DNA of 64,000 nucleotides from Larus michahellis (GCF_964199755.1 NC_133913.1:7170201-7234200); one strand, 5' to 3'; shown: positions 34,927-47,478, counted from the stretch's first letter. Notes: generated by a model not told the origin, from the sequence alone. Made by a program: numbers and translations.

Positions 34927-36091
34927 ATGCGGCGGTGCCGGGGCACAGGGCTGGCAGGGCTGGCCGCGCTGCTGCTGGGTGTGTGGGGCTGGCGGTGGTG
35001 GATGGGTCCAGGGCTGTGCCCGGCGTGTTCCCCGGGGAGCCCAGCGCCAACTCTTCCCTCTCCTTCTTCAGCCTCTACTTCCCCCTCCTGCGTCTGACAT
35101 CTTTTGTGCCCCTTTCCAAACCCTCCGAGTCTTCCTATTCTTCTTCTCCCTCTTTCGTCACCACCTCTATTGGTACAAGCCTCCTTGCATGCACGCCTCA
35201 TTGTTCATGCACCCTTTCCTTCCCCTGTGCATTCCGCATTCCTAATTGGCCTCAATATAGCCCTCTCGCCTTCAGTGTAACAAGCCCTCTCCCCGTCTAC
35301 TCTTCCGCTCTTCCCTCATTGATCTTCTGACCCATCTCTCCATGCAACTACCATCCCTAACCCCTCTTCCTGCTCCCTGAGGTCCCTTTCTCTTTTTACC
35401 CTCTGCTTCTCTCATATATGTAGGCACAAGTTTGCCTTCTGCATTGTGCCATACATCCACTCATCCCCCTGTGCATTCACCTTTTATACTTCTGAATTCA
35501 TCCCTCCATCCTTCACTGTAACACACCTTTCCTGTCCTTCTGCCTCTCATCATTCATCCATGCACCTGACTTTCCTTCTGTCTCTCCATGCATCATTTGC
35601 AATTTCCCTCCCAGACTGCTCCCCTTGTTCCACACATGCCAGGATCACTCTCCATCCTTGTTGATGAGCTCCCTGTCCCCAGTTGTGCCAGTCTGTCTCT
35701 GTCTTACTGCCGCTCTTTGTAACGATTTCTTGTGGAAAAGAGCCATCTGAGCTGGGCGACCATTCTTGATTTTTGTTCTTTCCTTCTCTTTCTCAGCAGT
35801 GGCTGTGGGAAAAGCCCAGGTGCTGCAGGAGCCATCGGCACAGACCCCCGAGGGCACCGGCATCAACATCAACTGCTCGCACCCCAGCATTCAGGGGGAC
35901 ATGAACGTTCAATGGTACCGTCACCTTCCAGACCAGGCACCGCATCATATTGTAACGGGTGTCACTGGAGATAAACCAGTGCGGGGCCCGCCGGGGCGGC
36001 TGCGGGTGTCGGCAGACCGCCGCTCCAGCGCCCTGTGGCTCGCTCGGCCGCGGCGCGGGGACGCGGCGGTGTATTACTGCGCCCTGGGAGA
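34927..36091 (+). CDS. TCR V segment V-A2 (TRAV/TRDV type)
   Basis: A germline V segment of type A. Leader exon 34927-34978 encodes MRRCRGTGLAGLAALLL and ends at a G/GTGTGT donor. The V exon 35800-36091 follows a TTTCTCAGCAG acceptor. Spliced, it reads VAVGKAQVLQEPSAQTPEG. First Cys is in NINCSHP, Trp in NVQWYRHLP, and the end is AVYYCALGD. The frame is open from ATG to heptamer. FR1, CDR1, FR2 and CDR2 differ much from V-A3, while FR3 onward is nearly identical. The frame happens to run on through the RSS for about 270 codons more, which I take as a by-product of high GC content. TRA or TRD use cannot be told from the segment. Confidence 0.9.
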
Positions 36092-36570
36092 CACGGGGAG
36101 AGGAGCCGGGGCTGCGGCCGGGCAGGAACCGGCGCGGGCGGGGCCGGGCGTGTGTGTCGGGGCCGGGGGGACAGCCCCGGGCGGGCCCGCAAGGGGGCGA
36201 TGCCACCTCGGCCCAAACGGCAACAACTGGCCCCTCGCCCCGGGCCGCTTCCCTCGCCTCACTGGCCCCGGCCCCGGCAGCGGCAACCCGCACGCCCAGA
36301 GGGACGCACACAGAAATCCCCCACCACACTGCCGCCGCCGCCGGGGCAGGAATGGCGCCCGGAGCGCTTGCGGTGTCCGGCGGGGCCCGGCAAGGAGCGA
36401 TGGCAGCCGCCGGCCCCGCTGGCGCCCGGCCAGGAGCAGCGCCTTTCTGCTCTGCACAGGGCGGCGGGCGGCAGAGATCCTCCTGCCCACGGGCAGCCGC
36501 ACAGCCCTCGCTCCTGCCGCACGGACCGCCGGCTGCACGGACTGCACGGACTGCACGGACTGCTGCTGCT
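35985..36570. other. CpG-rich island over the V-A2 3' half and RSS
   Basis: The same island as at 19560-20175 and 57230-57845. It ends in a short cggactgca tandem repeat near 36525-36560 that the other copies lack. Confidence 0.7.
36092..36130 (+). promoter_or_regulatory. RSS of V-A2, 23-bp spacer
   Basis: Heptamer CACGGGG, exactly 23 bp, nonamer GCAGGAACC. Every base is the same as in V-A1 and V-A3, spacer included. Confidence 0.75.
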
Positions 36571-38191
36571 GCTCTATGGGCAGGGGCTGGGGATCTCTTC
36601 CACCCCACTCACGTCGCCAGGCTCTCTTAGAACAGGAAGACCCAACTGCTACAGTGCCAACACAAGCCCTTACTTTGAAACCACAACCACAAGTGGTAAC
36701 TTTGTCAATCCGCTCAGCTACACACTTACAACTTGAATCCTCCAGCTCCACACTCTGCTTCTGGTGTGCTCCTGCTGGTGTGCAAAGGCGTCCTGTGGAG
36801 CCTGCAGTTCTACTTTGGCACCAATTTAAGAAGGAGATACTGATTGTCACAGACACCTTCAAGTGTCTCCTGCAGTGCCTGGTGATCAGAACATAGAGCT
36901 TGGGGCACAGGATTCCCCTTAACCTCAGACTGAGAGCCTTTGGTGTTGAAGGGAAGTCCAGGAGACAGGAGAGAAGCCTGAGCAGGGCACTGGCTGAAAG
37001 ACACATCTGAGACTCAAGGTCAGACTCAGGAGGGAGCCCCAGAGATGTGCTAAGTTACCCCATGGGCTGAAGGTCTGTGGGGAGAGCTGAAAGGGGGCTT
37101 CTGGGCATGGGGTCCTGGGCCCAGCCAGTCCCCAGTGAGGCCTGTGTGGCTGTAGGAGCTGAGAGAGCTGGGACAATCCGTGTTCAGAGGCTTCAGGGGC
37201 AGAGAGGAAAGGCTCAGGTCTCTTCCCTGCCTCAGCTGGGGCCTGTTGTGGCGGCCATAGTTGTATTCCAAGGGAACTCCTGGCAGGTTTGCAGTCATTG
37301 GAGAGCAGAGGGCAGCCCACTGTCCTTCTGCCATGGCCTCGACTGAACAACAGGACAGTAAAGGCCTTGTGGGAGCATGGTTGTGAATGGGGGCTGCTGT
37401 GCCAAGAACGTGCTTCCTGCAGTCCCTGCCAACTGTGTGAGAAAGGCCCTGGGTGAGAAGAGGCAGAGGAGCCCTGCTCCAGGCAGCAGACACCAGAAGA
37501 CATGAAAATCAAGTAGGCCTTTTGCTTGCCTGGGTATTGAGGTTCTGGGGCTCAGGGTGGGAGAAGCATCTGGAGGCTTTGCGTAATGTGGGTAAGTGAA
37601 GGGACACAGAAGGACTGCCTGCACAACAGAGAGCTGTGTTGCCATGCCAGAGTGAGGCAGTGTGTCTGTCCCTGTGCAGCTGGTTTCTGGAGCAGATGCT
37701 CTTCACAGAGATGTTTCTCTTCAGGTTCCTCCTCTATGGCCAGAGGAGAAGGGAAAGAGTGTGTGACACCTGGGGCCAGGCACTTCACTGTGTGCTTGGT
37801 CCTCTCTCCATCCAGACAGTCCCAGGGACAGGGTGGACATGGGTGGGGGCAGGGGTGCCTTCTCCCTCTCCTGCAGAGCTGGGTGCAGGCCTGTGCAGCT
37901 GGCTAGGTGGTGGGTGTCAGGAGAAGTTCTCAAGGGATCCCTGTCCCTTAGATGGACACTACTCAAACCATGATTCTTTTATGTCTCTAGAGGGCTGCCT
38001 TGTGGTAGAGGTCGGGGGAAAGGCCCAAAGAGGCCTGGCTGGAGCAGCAGGGAGAGAGTTTTGCTCCACCCTCTGGGCTGTGGTTTGGAGGCCTCTTTGA
38101 TCGGGCAGAGGTAGAAGAAGAGGTGAAGGTGCAAGCCTCAGGTCTCTCATGCTCGTAGGTCCCTGGGCACCCCCTGAAGAGAGAGCGTGAC

Positions 38192-39044
38192 ATGGTCCTG
38201 ATTTTCCTGTCAGCCCTGGTGGGACTGGCTGACTTTGGTGAGATGTGACTTTCAGGCTGGGGAGCTTGAGGCAAGAGTTTGTGCATCTGGTGGTGGAAGG
38301 GAGGAGATGTGAGTGCTGACTGCCTGGGATGCCTGGGAATGTATCCGTAGGGAGATCAGGGTCTGCATATGGGTACAGCAAATAATCTGGGAGATGTCAG
38401 GAGTAATGGGCGTCAAAGGAGGAACAAGACCTCACCTGAACTTTGCAGCTGCTCAGCATTCCTGAATGTGCTGCTAATACATATTAAGCCTGAAAAGAGG
38501 GAAAGGTGCTGGGGAATGGACCAACGTGGCATAGAGCAGCTTCTCTGCTGTATGTATTGGATACAATGCTACCAATCTCTGTAGGGATGGTCATAAACAA
38601 GAAGCTGCAGAATAAACAAGGGCAAACAGCTCATCATTTCTGAGGCTAGGAAAAGTGAGAGGGACAGTGGGGACAGTGAGCAAACTGATGAAGTTGTAGA
38701 TGGACAGGTCCATTGGCAAGCAAAGCTGAAAGCTCTTCCTGGCTTTACAGGTCATGCCCAAAAGGACTCTGTGCTCCAGTTCCCAGCAGAAATGACCATC
38801 CAGGCGGGACGCAAGGCAACGCTGCACTGCAATTTCTCCACCAGGGATTCCAATCCCTACATCTTCTGGTACCAGCAGCACCAGACCCAGTCCCTTCAGA
38901 TGCTGCTACGACTAAGCAAGTACAGAGCTCATGAGGCATCAGGGAGGTTCTCCTCCACACTGTCTGCAAAGGACTCCCAGGTGCTTCTGCATGTACGGGA
39001 CACCGAGCTCCAGGACAGCGCTGCCTATTTCTGTGCACTGAGCC
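38192..39044 (+). CDS. TCR V segment V-B2 (TRAV/TRDV type)
   Basis: A germline V segment of type B. Leader exon 38192-38237 encodes MVLIFLSALVGLADF and ends at a G/GTGAGA donor. The V exon 38751-39044 follows a GGCTTTACAG acceptor. Spliced, it reads GHAQKDSVLQFPAEM. Landmarks are the first Cys (TLHCNFS), Trp (YIFWYQQHQTQ) and second Cys (DSAAYFCALSP). The frame is open and the RSS is the best in the window, so this is the likeliest of the type-B genes to be used. It lies about 2.1 kb downstream of V-A2 in the same direction. Confidence 0.92.
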
Positions 39045-39083
39045 CACACTGGTGCCCACAGCTGGCAGCAGTGCACAGAAACG
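39045..39083 (+). promoter_or_regulatory. RSS of V-B2, 23-bp spacer
   Basis: Heptamer CACACTG (5 of 7), exactly 23 bp, nonamer ACAGAAACG (7 of 9). Confidence 0.8.
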
Positions 39084-41165
39084 TGGGGGTGCTCTGAGGA
39101 GCAGTTCCCTCCCTGCCACTGCTTGCATGGAGCTCTGAGCTCAGCCTGCCCAGCAGTGGCACCTGGGGCTGTGGTGAGGGTGGGCCTCTGCCTCCCCAGC
39201 CTGTGCTGCTGTGAAGCACATGCCAATGTGACTTTTACAGCTGTGTCTAGATCCAGGGTCTTTGCTGGTGAATAGAACCAAGAAACCTGACTTGTGGCAA
39301 GAGGCTAAACCATAAAGAAGCCAAACCAGGCTTCTAAATGCCCTCTGTTTAAAATAGCTGGTACACTGGCATGAGTCCTCAGGGCAAGTAACCTATCAGC
39401 TTGTGTGCTTCTTCCCTTTCCCTGTGGCTCCACTGATGGCCACAGCTGGAGAATGAAGCTTGTGGTAGGAGGCACAACTGCTCTTATGCTTTTGCCACAT
39501 GGCCATAGTAGCTCCGGAAGGGAAGAGCCCTTCCTTGCCCTGCATCTGAGTGTCAAGTGTAAAAGACCCATCAGCCAGATGCTGAACAAGATTCTCTGGT
39601 TAAACCCTTCCTGCACTCATCCACTGCCAGAGAGTGGTCCCACTCTTTTTCATGTCTCTTCTCCTTCTCAGGAAAACCACCAGTGCTCAACTGGGAGGAA
39701 CCCCTATGTTCCTGAGTCCGTGCTGGTTTCTCTGTCCAACAACTGGTAACCACATCCCAGTGATCTCATTTGCTCCCATAGGGAACACAATGGTTGCTCA
39801 TGAAGCATCATCCACTTCACCTGAGAAAGCCTAGGCTAGATTGTAGTTGTCCTAGTACTGCTGCAGGATGGCCTGCCTCTCCCAAGTGATGTGGGTCTGC
39901 TCTGACAGCCCTGTTGCAGGCTTTGAATGCCCCTGTTTATCTTAGAGGGCTTTAGGAAGCGGTGATGGGGAATTGACAGGAGCCTTCAGTGTCTCACACT
40001 CTTTTGTGTCTCAGGTCCCCTGGACATTTCAGGTCCTGCTTTTGATTGCTCTCCAGGGCTGCAGAGTGCTTCAACACTCCACAGACACAGTTCTCCCCCA
40101 AAAGCAAGGAATGACAAACAGTGATGGCTACCTGAGGACGCATCCAGGCTCAGGTTCTTTCTCCAGCCTCAGTGGGCTGTCGCAGGGATTTTCCCAAGTG
40201 CCCCTGAGAAAGAGAGCACAGCTGACAAGGGCGGGCATCAGCCTGTCCTTGGCACTGGTGTCTGGGCCTGGCTGAAGGTCTAAGAGCCAAGTGCCCAGGA
40301 CAGGTGGACACAGGAAAATCATCTCCAGAAGCACCACTGCTTCCAGAAGGGAGGAGAGGATGTTCAGTATGGATTCAATCATCTCAATGGAGAGCTCTAC
40401 ACTCAGGTGAAATCAGTCCCACACTGATCTTAAAGGTGTGTCTGCTATCTTGATGCCTCCTCCTTCTGAAGTGGTCACATGGACTCCCTTCAGTGTCCTT
40501 GTGCAGAAAGAAGAGCTTTGAGAACATGATGCCTCAAATGAAAATTGGAAGGGGGAAAAGCAAGGGCCCTTTGGAAGTGCTGATGTCCTCCCAATGAGTG
40601 TGAGGAGAGAGCTGCTGCCCAGCCAGCCTTTCACAGTTCTGCAGTTTGGGGACTTTGCCAATCTCATTGAAGTGTTTCCACAACAAAGCCCAAAATGAGT
40701 GGCAAGATGGACTTTTAAAAACTGATGTGGGGTTTCAGATGTGGAAATGTCCTGACACGTCTAGCATGAAGCATAGTGATTTGCATATTTTTAATTAGAA
40801 AGAACAAAGTACCTTCAGATACTGGATAGTGGGAAGGAAGAGGAGTGTAAATTTTGTTGACTGCCTTCTGTTAGAAGTAATGGCTTTTGAGATACCAGAA
40901 CTTGCCAAATTTTCTGTTGAACCAGAGCATGACTCTCTGAAACAGCCCTAAGAGTGGGGCATAAATCCTTCCAGAAAATGTCAAACTAAACATAGAAATA
41001 CATGCCCCTTTCCTAAAGCAGTGAGCCAGCTGCTGGGAATTATTTAGGGACACAGGTGAATCCCTGACAAAATGAGGCACTTGGCAACCTGGGATACAAA
41101 CCTGTGGGAGGACTACTCTTCCAGTGTTCTGTTGGAGAGCTGCTTCTGGATGGGGTTTGTGAGCC

Positions 41166-42050
41166 TTTCCAAGTGGTGGTCTTTAGAGCACTGGGAGGCA
41201 TTCTGAGTTTACTCAGGAGGGAACAGAGGGAGGTGGGAGCATTAGAATTGAAGCTTCATTGATCATCAGCAGAGAGAAATAGACACTGCCAAGCCTCAGT
41301 TCATCCTGTCTCATACACAGCAGGCAATCCATGCCTTCCAAACACCTGTTTTTCTTCTGTTGACAAGGGGGACTAGACAGCTGGTAGACTAGACAACACA
41401 CACACATACACACACTTATACAGGTCTCTACGCATCTGGAGTTAGTTGAGAAGACTCTCGCCCAAAGAGAAGCTGTCTACACTGTCCAGGATCACAACAC
41501 AGGTGTTGGACTTGCATCTTCTGCAAGTCCTGTGTCCAAGGCATCAGTGTGGTTGAGGGGAGACTGATCTGCACTTGGTGGGAAGGGGAGATGCAGCTGA
41601 TGAGAGTAATGTGCCCAGCTTCAGCCTTTCCACCCTTCCACCACTATCCTCGAGTACCTTGGACATGGGGTTTCACCATAGGATGGGTGTGCTTGGAAGG
41701 CTAAGTATATGTGGGCTTATTCCTTGGTGAGGATGGCAACTTGGTGACAAATGACAGGTAAAAGGTTGACATACCTAGTCTCTATTTCACCTCACATTTT
41801 ACTGGTATGGTTTCTCCTCAGGCCAACCACATCCCTTAACCTCCCCACAGACTCTATGGGAATGAAGCAGCACCCAAGGTAGAAGAATAAGGAATTAAGG
41901 ATCTTTTACTACCATATGGACAAACACAAGTTCATGGGATCACTTGGGATCCAAGAGTGTTCAAGGATCGGACCGGACAGCCTCTACTCAGTCCCTGGAA
42001 AGAAGATGGAGACAATACTCTCAGGAACCTTCTCTAAATGCATGAAAGGC
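41166..42050. other. Unit-2 tail
   Basis: No gene. 41395-41700 matches 9890-10200 and 41820-41960 matches 29930-30030, so this is shared tail sequence of the composite unit. In unit 3 the equivalent place holds the OR pseudogene at 62.4-63.4 kb. Confidence 0.5.
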
Positions 42051-42200
42051 AAGAAGGGAATTGGGAGCAGCTGACATGGTTTTACTGAGGGCAAATGGTG
42101 CCTCACCAACCTCACTGCTTTCCATGAGGAGGTGACAGGCACTGTGGGAAGGGGAGGGGCACTGCCTGGGGTGTACCTTGACTTCATCAAGACCTTTGAC
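42050..42200 (+). mobile_element. CR1 LINE, internal fragment
   Basis: CR1-like stretch with VYLDFIKTFDLPS in the plus frame, cut off at a CA-rich tract. The same piece is found at 63440-63570. Confidence 0.6.
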
Positions 42201-42204
42201 TTAC

Positions 42205-43265
42205 CCTCATGGGTGCACACACATGCACAGCCATATGCACACCGAGGTATGCACACTCACAGGCATGCAGATACAAATATGTCTGCAGTTGAGGAATTTT
42301 ATTGTACCAGTTGAGGCAAATGAAACACATGCTTATGTATTGGCCAGAGTCCTACCACCATAAGCAGTTCTACAAGGAGTCTGGAAATATGTGTCAGAAG
42401 CCGATTCCTCACATACACTGGCAGCAGCACCAGTCCTGTGAATGGTGCATGGGACACCTCAGCCTGGCATTGGGTCTATCCCCCAGCACCAGCTCTGCTG
42501 CCCAAAGGTGGCCACTCACCATTCCCATTCCACGGTTGCTACAAGACAATGCTGCAGCTGTTTCTCATCTCATCACCAAGGGAAACTGCTCTCCCTTCCA
42601 GAGAGTCCTTCTGTCTCTGCATTCCTGCTGCCAGTCACTTTATCCCCTGCTGCATTTGGGCCTTTGTGTCCTCTGTAGCAGGTCATTCCTTGGTCACAAA
42701 TTACCACTGCTGAGCAGTTACAAGTTGAATTTCCCCTTCAGTGCACACACAAACTCACACACATGAGCACAACCACACACGTCAGCTGACACACACCCAA
42801 AGAGCAACTCGTTCCTGTGCAGTTATAAGGAGGTGTGTGCACACACTTTTCCAAAGGAGCCCATGTCCATAGCAACATGCATGGCCACTCCCCCCACCAA
42901 CAGGTACACACAGATATTCACACACACACATGCTTATAGGTATGCATGCTCCTGCACACATGCATTTGCATACAGATGACATTCATGCTCCTCTACACAG
43001 ATGCACACACCCCTAAGCACACATCTGCACACACCTACGCCCACACAATTACACATACGCAGAGCAGTCATACACATTCATGCTCTCCTGCATGAAGGCA
43101 CGTGTGTCTGCTATAACACATACACACTCATGGACACAATTGCCCAAACACACACACACACAGAACATTTGTGCACACACATATTTGCATGTGTATTACA
43201 CATGTGTGGGCTAATGCAGACATGAGCACAGTCAGAGGAACATATACTTGAGCACAATCATGCAC
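42205..43265. repeat. Interrupted CA/TG microsatellite tract
   Basis: About 1 kb with many short CACACA, ACATGC and GTGTGT runs, densest at 42205-42270 and 42735-43265. A non-repetitive island at 42300-42700 is nearly the same as 63660-64000. No gene is recognised. Confidence 0.75.
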
Positions 43266-45125
43266 ACACTCCACGGAGAACCAGGATCCCTGACAACAGC
43301 TCTCAGCCCCTCTAGAGGACTCCAGGCAAGTCCTTCAGACCCTACAGGTAAGGAACAAATGAGTCACTGTCCAGCCCCATCACCTTTAGTGAGCTCAAGG
43401 GTGTGGCAGGGGTTCAGTCAGCTTCTTTCTCACTGTAAGACACAGAGAAGCCACAGCAGAGTCCAAGCTGTCATGGCCTTTCCAGCCATTGAGCCTCTCC
43501 ACGTCTCAGGTCTGCGTGTGAAGGAAAAGATAAAAACTAGAGAACATCCCCATTCCTGCAGCCCAACAAAGAATTCCCACATTACAATCAAAAAAAAAAT
43601 ATATCCTGCAGTGTTGGAAGCTGCTGCCTGGCCTTGTTGATCTGCTCAAGGGTCTGGGCCCAGCCTCTGCCCTTGCAAAGGGAGCAGTGCCACAGTAACA
43701 CACTCATGTGGCAGCAGAAGGGTATGTCTCTGGGACAAGCCAGCCTCCCCTCAGGCTACAGACACTGAGGCTGGGACATCAGAAGTGATGGAGTAGTGAA
43801 CCTGTCTCCTTGAAGGGAGGAGGGAAACACTTGAAGGGCAATATCCTCTCTTAAAAAAGCAGAGAAAGGCAGAAGCAACATTCATTTGCAGAGCAGATGA
43901 GAACATGGTTTGGCTACCCTGGGAATGTTCATGCATTCTTTTGATATTTTCCCCAGTTTTAATAGCTGTGTTGGCCTTTTTTCCTCTTGTGTTTTGCATG
44001 CAGGTGCAGGGTGTGTCATTGCCTGTAGCGAGAGGGTGCTGCCTGCAGAACATAAGGGTTCATTCCCACTCATGCCAATCCCTGGCCCCATCCCTGGCCC
44101 CGTGCTGAAGAGGGGATGCCCCTTCCCTGGGCTTGTTTGCAGGGAAGGGGGATGCCATCATGTTCACCCGCTCCCCACCCCAACCCCGCACCACTTGCTG
44201 CCCACACCCCTTTGTGCTGCTGCACCTGCGTCTCACACAGGGCTGCTGCTTCAGCTCCAAACATCCCCACGTCCACTTCAAGCATGGTACTAACAACCAA
44301 ACACAGCACCAATTTCCCTTTTCTTTGCTCTACCCCCATGTTTCTTGAAACATGTTACTACTTCAGGTGGGCTGGGACATTCAGCAAATTCCTCCTCAAT
44401 TTTCCAATTCACCAGGAAAACCACCTAGGCCAAGTGTCTTGTGATGGCCCCCCATGACTGTGTGTGGGGCCAGCCAGGCATTCGGTCTGTCTCTTCTTCA
44501 CTGTCCTTTCTCTGCAGAGGCATTTCCCACTGGGACCTGCCGACTAAACCAAATATTTTGCTGCTCACTTGTTCTGATTCGCAGAATAAAGTCACTCAGA
44601 CTCTGAAAAGTATCCCTTAAAATGCCAGTTCTCAAACTAAGACTATGAAGAAAGAGAAGGCAATATAGAGGATCCTATGTCCTTCGGATGCTAGGAGCCC
44701 TATGTGCTGTCAAATCGGCACCTCTAATCAGGGCACAGCATGCCATGCAGGTCCTGCCCATGAAAGGGTTACCCCATTCCAGTCCATCAAGCTTTTAGCG
44801 GATTTTCGTAAAAGAAAACAGCTCTATTCATCATTTCTGCTTTCAAACAGAAACAATGTTCACACGAGAACCTCATACCGTATACTTAGATAGAGGCAAG
44901 GACATGCAGGTAGTGCAATCACTGGCACCGAGCAGGAGCTGCCTACAGGCTCATCGGTTACAATCGAGTGGCTGAGTTTGTCCTCTGGCCAAGGGATTTG
45001 TGCAGCACAAGACGGCTGTGAAGGCCAAGCTCTGCCTGTAGCACAGCACAGCAGAGGCCAGGGCCTCCTCAGGTTACATGGATCATTAACTCCTTGATGT
45101 ACAGTGATCTTAGTATTAGGGTGAC
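43266..45125. other. Unit-tail and pre-OR sequence, no gene
   Basis: 43266-43790 matches 10970-11470. The piece at 44780-44850 matches 12290-12350, next to the OR remnant of unit 1. No coding sequence was recognised. Confidence 0.5.
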
Positions 45126-45129
45126 AGTA

Positions 45130-46180
45130 CCCTGCCAGTTGTTTACTTCATGTGAAGATATACCAACTCTAGAACCTCCTCAGAGCAGCTTTCACATCTG
45201 TCCTGGTTTGAGCTAAAGTAGAACCAACTTTCTGTTCATTAATTTTACTTCTTAGCTAGGCCTCTTCTAACTCTCTGAATGTAACAGCGTATTGTGCCAA
45301 AACCAGTTCCTTCTCAGAGTGATAAGACCAGTGTTTACAATTAGTGCCAAGGAATGGTATGCAGAGAGGCTCTTGCTTATACTTACTGCTATAACACCCA
45401 AGGTCAGCTATGGTGGTTATTTGCCCCATTGGAGGGTCGGAAACGGAAAAGCATAGAGGGATCCCACCTGCAGGGAGGAGCGGACACGGCAAGTGACCCA
45501 AAACTGACCAACAGGGGTATTCCATCCCATCTGCCCCACGCTCGGTAGAAAAGCTGAGGCATCAAAGGGTCAGTCTCTTTTCTTCAATAGCCGATGTCTG
45601 AGGAGGACGCTGTCTGCTCATCTGCCTTTGATCCCGATCCATGTGTTCCTGACTCCAGCTTTGGAATCCAGTTTGCACACATCACTGAGTCCAGTCTGGG
45701 ACTTCCCCAGTGCCTGCTGGTGACATCGTCCTGGGAGCTTAATATGGTTTTGTATATACTGTATCTATCTCATAATTTCCTTTTTATTTTATTATTAATA
45801 TTTCATTAAAGTAGTTTAGTTTCTTCTAAACTCATAAATCTCTTTATCTCTCCTCCTCTCCATGTGTGAGAGGTGGGGGAGGGGAGAATCTGTCAATGGC
45901 CATTGGGCAATTTGTCCAAAACCACAACAACATCCTTCTTCCTTAGGGTCTAAATCAAGGGGTTGCGCAGGGGAGTAAGAATGATGTAAAGAAGAGCCAC
46001 TGCTCTGCCTAGTGACCCTTTGGAGGGGCCTCCCATGTAGGTGAAGACACACGGGCCATCGAAACAGGCCACAGCAGTGAAATGGGAAGCACAGATTGCG
46101 ATAGCTCAGTGCCTGCCTTCTGCAAAGCAGAACCCCAGCATGATTAAAATCACTGTGAAAAAAGAACAATCTCTGTCAAC
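45130..46180 (-). pseudogene. Olfactory receptor remnant (unit 3), split by an LTR
   Basis: The minus strand has the second half of a class II odorant receptor: TM5 (FFTVILIMLGFCFAEGR), TM6 (AICASHFTAVACFDG) and TM7 (RAVALLYIILTPLRNPLI) plus the LRKKDV end. In-frame stops are present and the first half is missing. A solo LTR at 45199-45929 cuts the sequence just after TM7. The short downstream end (45130-45198) still matches the flank of the unit-1 remnant. The stretch 46260-46720, which lies before it in sense direction, is shared with unit 1 but is not recognisable as receptor. Confidence 0.8.
45199..45929 (+). mobile_element. Avian ERVL-type solo LTR
   Basis: A 731-bp LTR fossil from TGTCCTGG to CACAACA. 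An exact 5-bp target duplication, ACATC, flanks it at 45194-45198 and 45930-45934. The TG...CA ends and the 5-bp duplication fit the ERVL class. It lies in the olfactory receptor remnant and is absent from the paralogous remnants, so it entered after unit duplication. No internal region remains. Confidence 0.88.
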
Positions 46181-47478
46181 AGTGCCCTTAATTTGAAGTG
46201 TAAAACCTGCATGGATCCTGTGTCCTTTTTCTACCTTTCCAAGATCTTCTCACGTGCACAAACTAGAGTTCATGCCAAGAGCCAGTAGCAGGGCTCTGGT
46301 GGTGCTTTGGCCAAAGGGCTTCCTCATCTGTCAGAAGAAACACCATCCCTCCCTTTTCTGCACAGACAATTGCAGATGGTATCATCATTGTGAAGAATCT
46401 GAGGTACCTTCTGCTTATTACAAGGCTTAGTGCAGTAGAGTTAGGAAGTCCAACTGTCCTGCTGTTGAGGATGGTTATCAATAGCATGACTAGGGAAAAA
46501 AGATTTCAGGGATGCAAGCGAAATGCCCTTATAAAGCTTTAGGCCTCCAGTCATTCTGAGATATGCTGCATTAGCCATAATTTCCTCTTGATGAAGGACA
46601 TAGGTGTGGGGATTTCCATCCTTCCACTTGTAGACTTTTCTCAAGACATCTAAATTTTCATTCAGGAAATAGGATATCAGACCATAGTAGCTACCAAGTG
46701 ACATTTCCTCCAACAAGAAGTGCTGAGATTAACATGCAAAAAAATCCTCTCCCCCCAGAATGGCAGCCGATTACTGACCCCCCGAGAGCCCAGCGAATCT
46801 GCGGCCGTACCACAAGGAACGCCCTTCCTCAAGAGCTCATGGGGCTGCTGATATCTCAGGGACTCTTGTCTTCCTGGGCATTTGTGGGCAGAGATCACAG
46901 CAAGACAAGACCTGATGGTCACTGGCAGCACAGCAGCCCAGGATATCTTCCTCAGCTCTAAGGGACGGTGCTCAAAAGAGGAGCCCCTGCAAGCTGTCCC
47001 AGCCTCCCACTCCTCTGAGAATGGAGACAGGTCTCCTTGTGCCCTCAACCCCTTCCACCCCAGAGCAACACCTTTCTCCTTTGGCAGCCTGGGGAGTGTC
47101 CACAGAGGGAAGGACCACATGGAGGCCAGGCTTGAATGCAGCAGAACTTTAATGAGCCCAAAGAGGGAAACAAAGTCACTCCAGGTGGGGGTCAACAGTT
47201 CATGGAGCCCCACGGGCAGCAGCAGAGGCTCTGCGGTCCTTGTCTGTGTGGGAGCTCTTGCATGATACCTGTCTGCCTGCCACATAGAGGGAGAGGAGAC
47301 AGAAGGCTGGCATTAGTGGCACCTTGCTGCAAAGGGGAACCAAAGCAAACAAAGAAAAGGGAGAGAAAAGCAAAGCCATTCAGCTACACCGAAAACACAT
47401 CCTAAATCTCGATCCCTTGCTCAGCACCATGTTCTGAGTTGCTCGAGGTGTCTCCCTGGGGCTTTCCCAGCATCTTTA

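Larger units (their letters stand above)
37020..41165. repeat. Segmental duplication, copy of 58078-62280
   Basis: It runs from about 900 bp after V-A2 through V-B2 to beyond 41 kb. It aligns with 58078-62280 with only scattered single-base differences and small indels. It is the most similar pair of long blocks in the window, hence probably the most recent exchange. The 39084-41165 part has no recognised gene. Confidence 0.85.

Noticed and set aside
42205-43265. CA-rich tract as a CRISPR array or satellite array
   Set aside because: There are no fixed-length spacers or exact repeats, only interrupted dinucleotide runs in a vertebrate genome.
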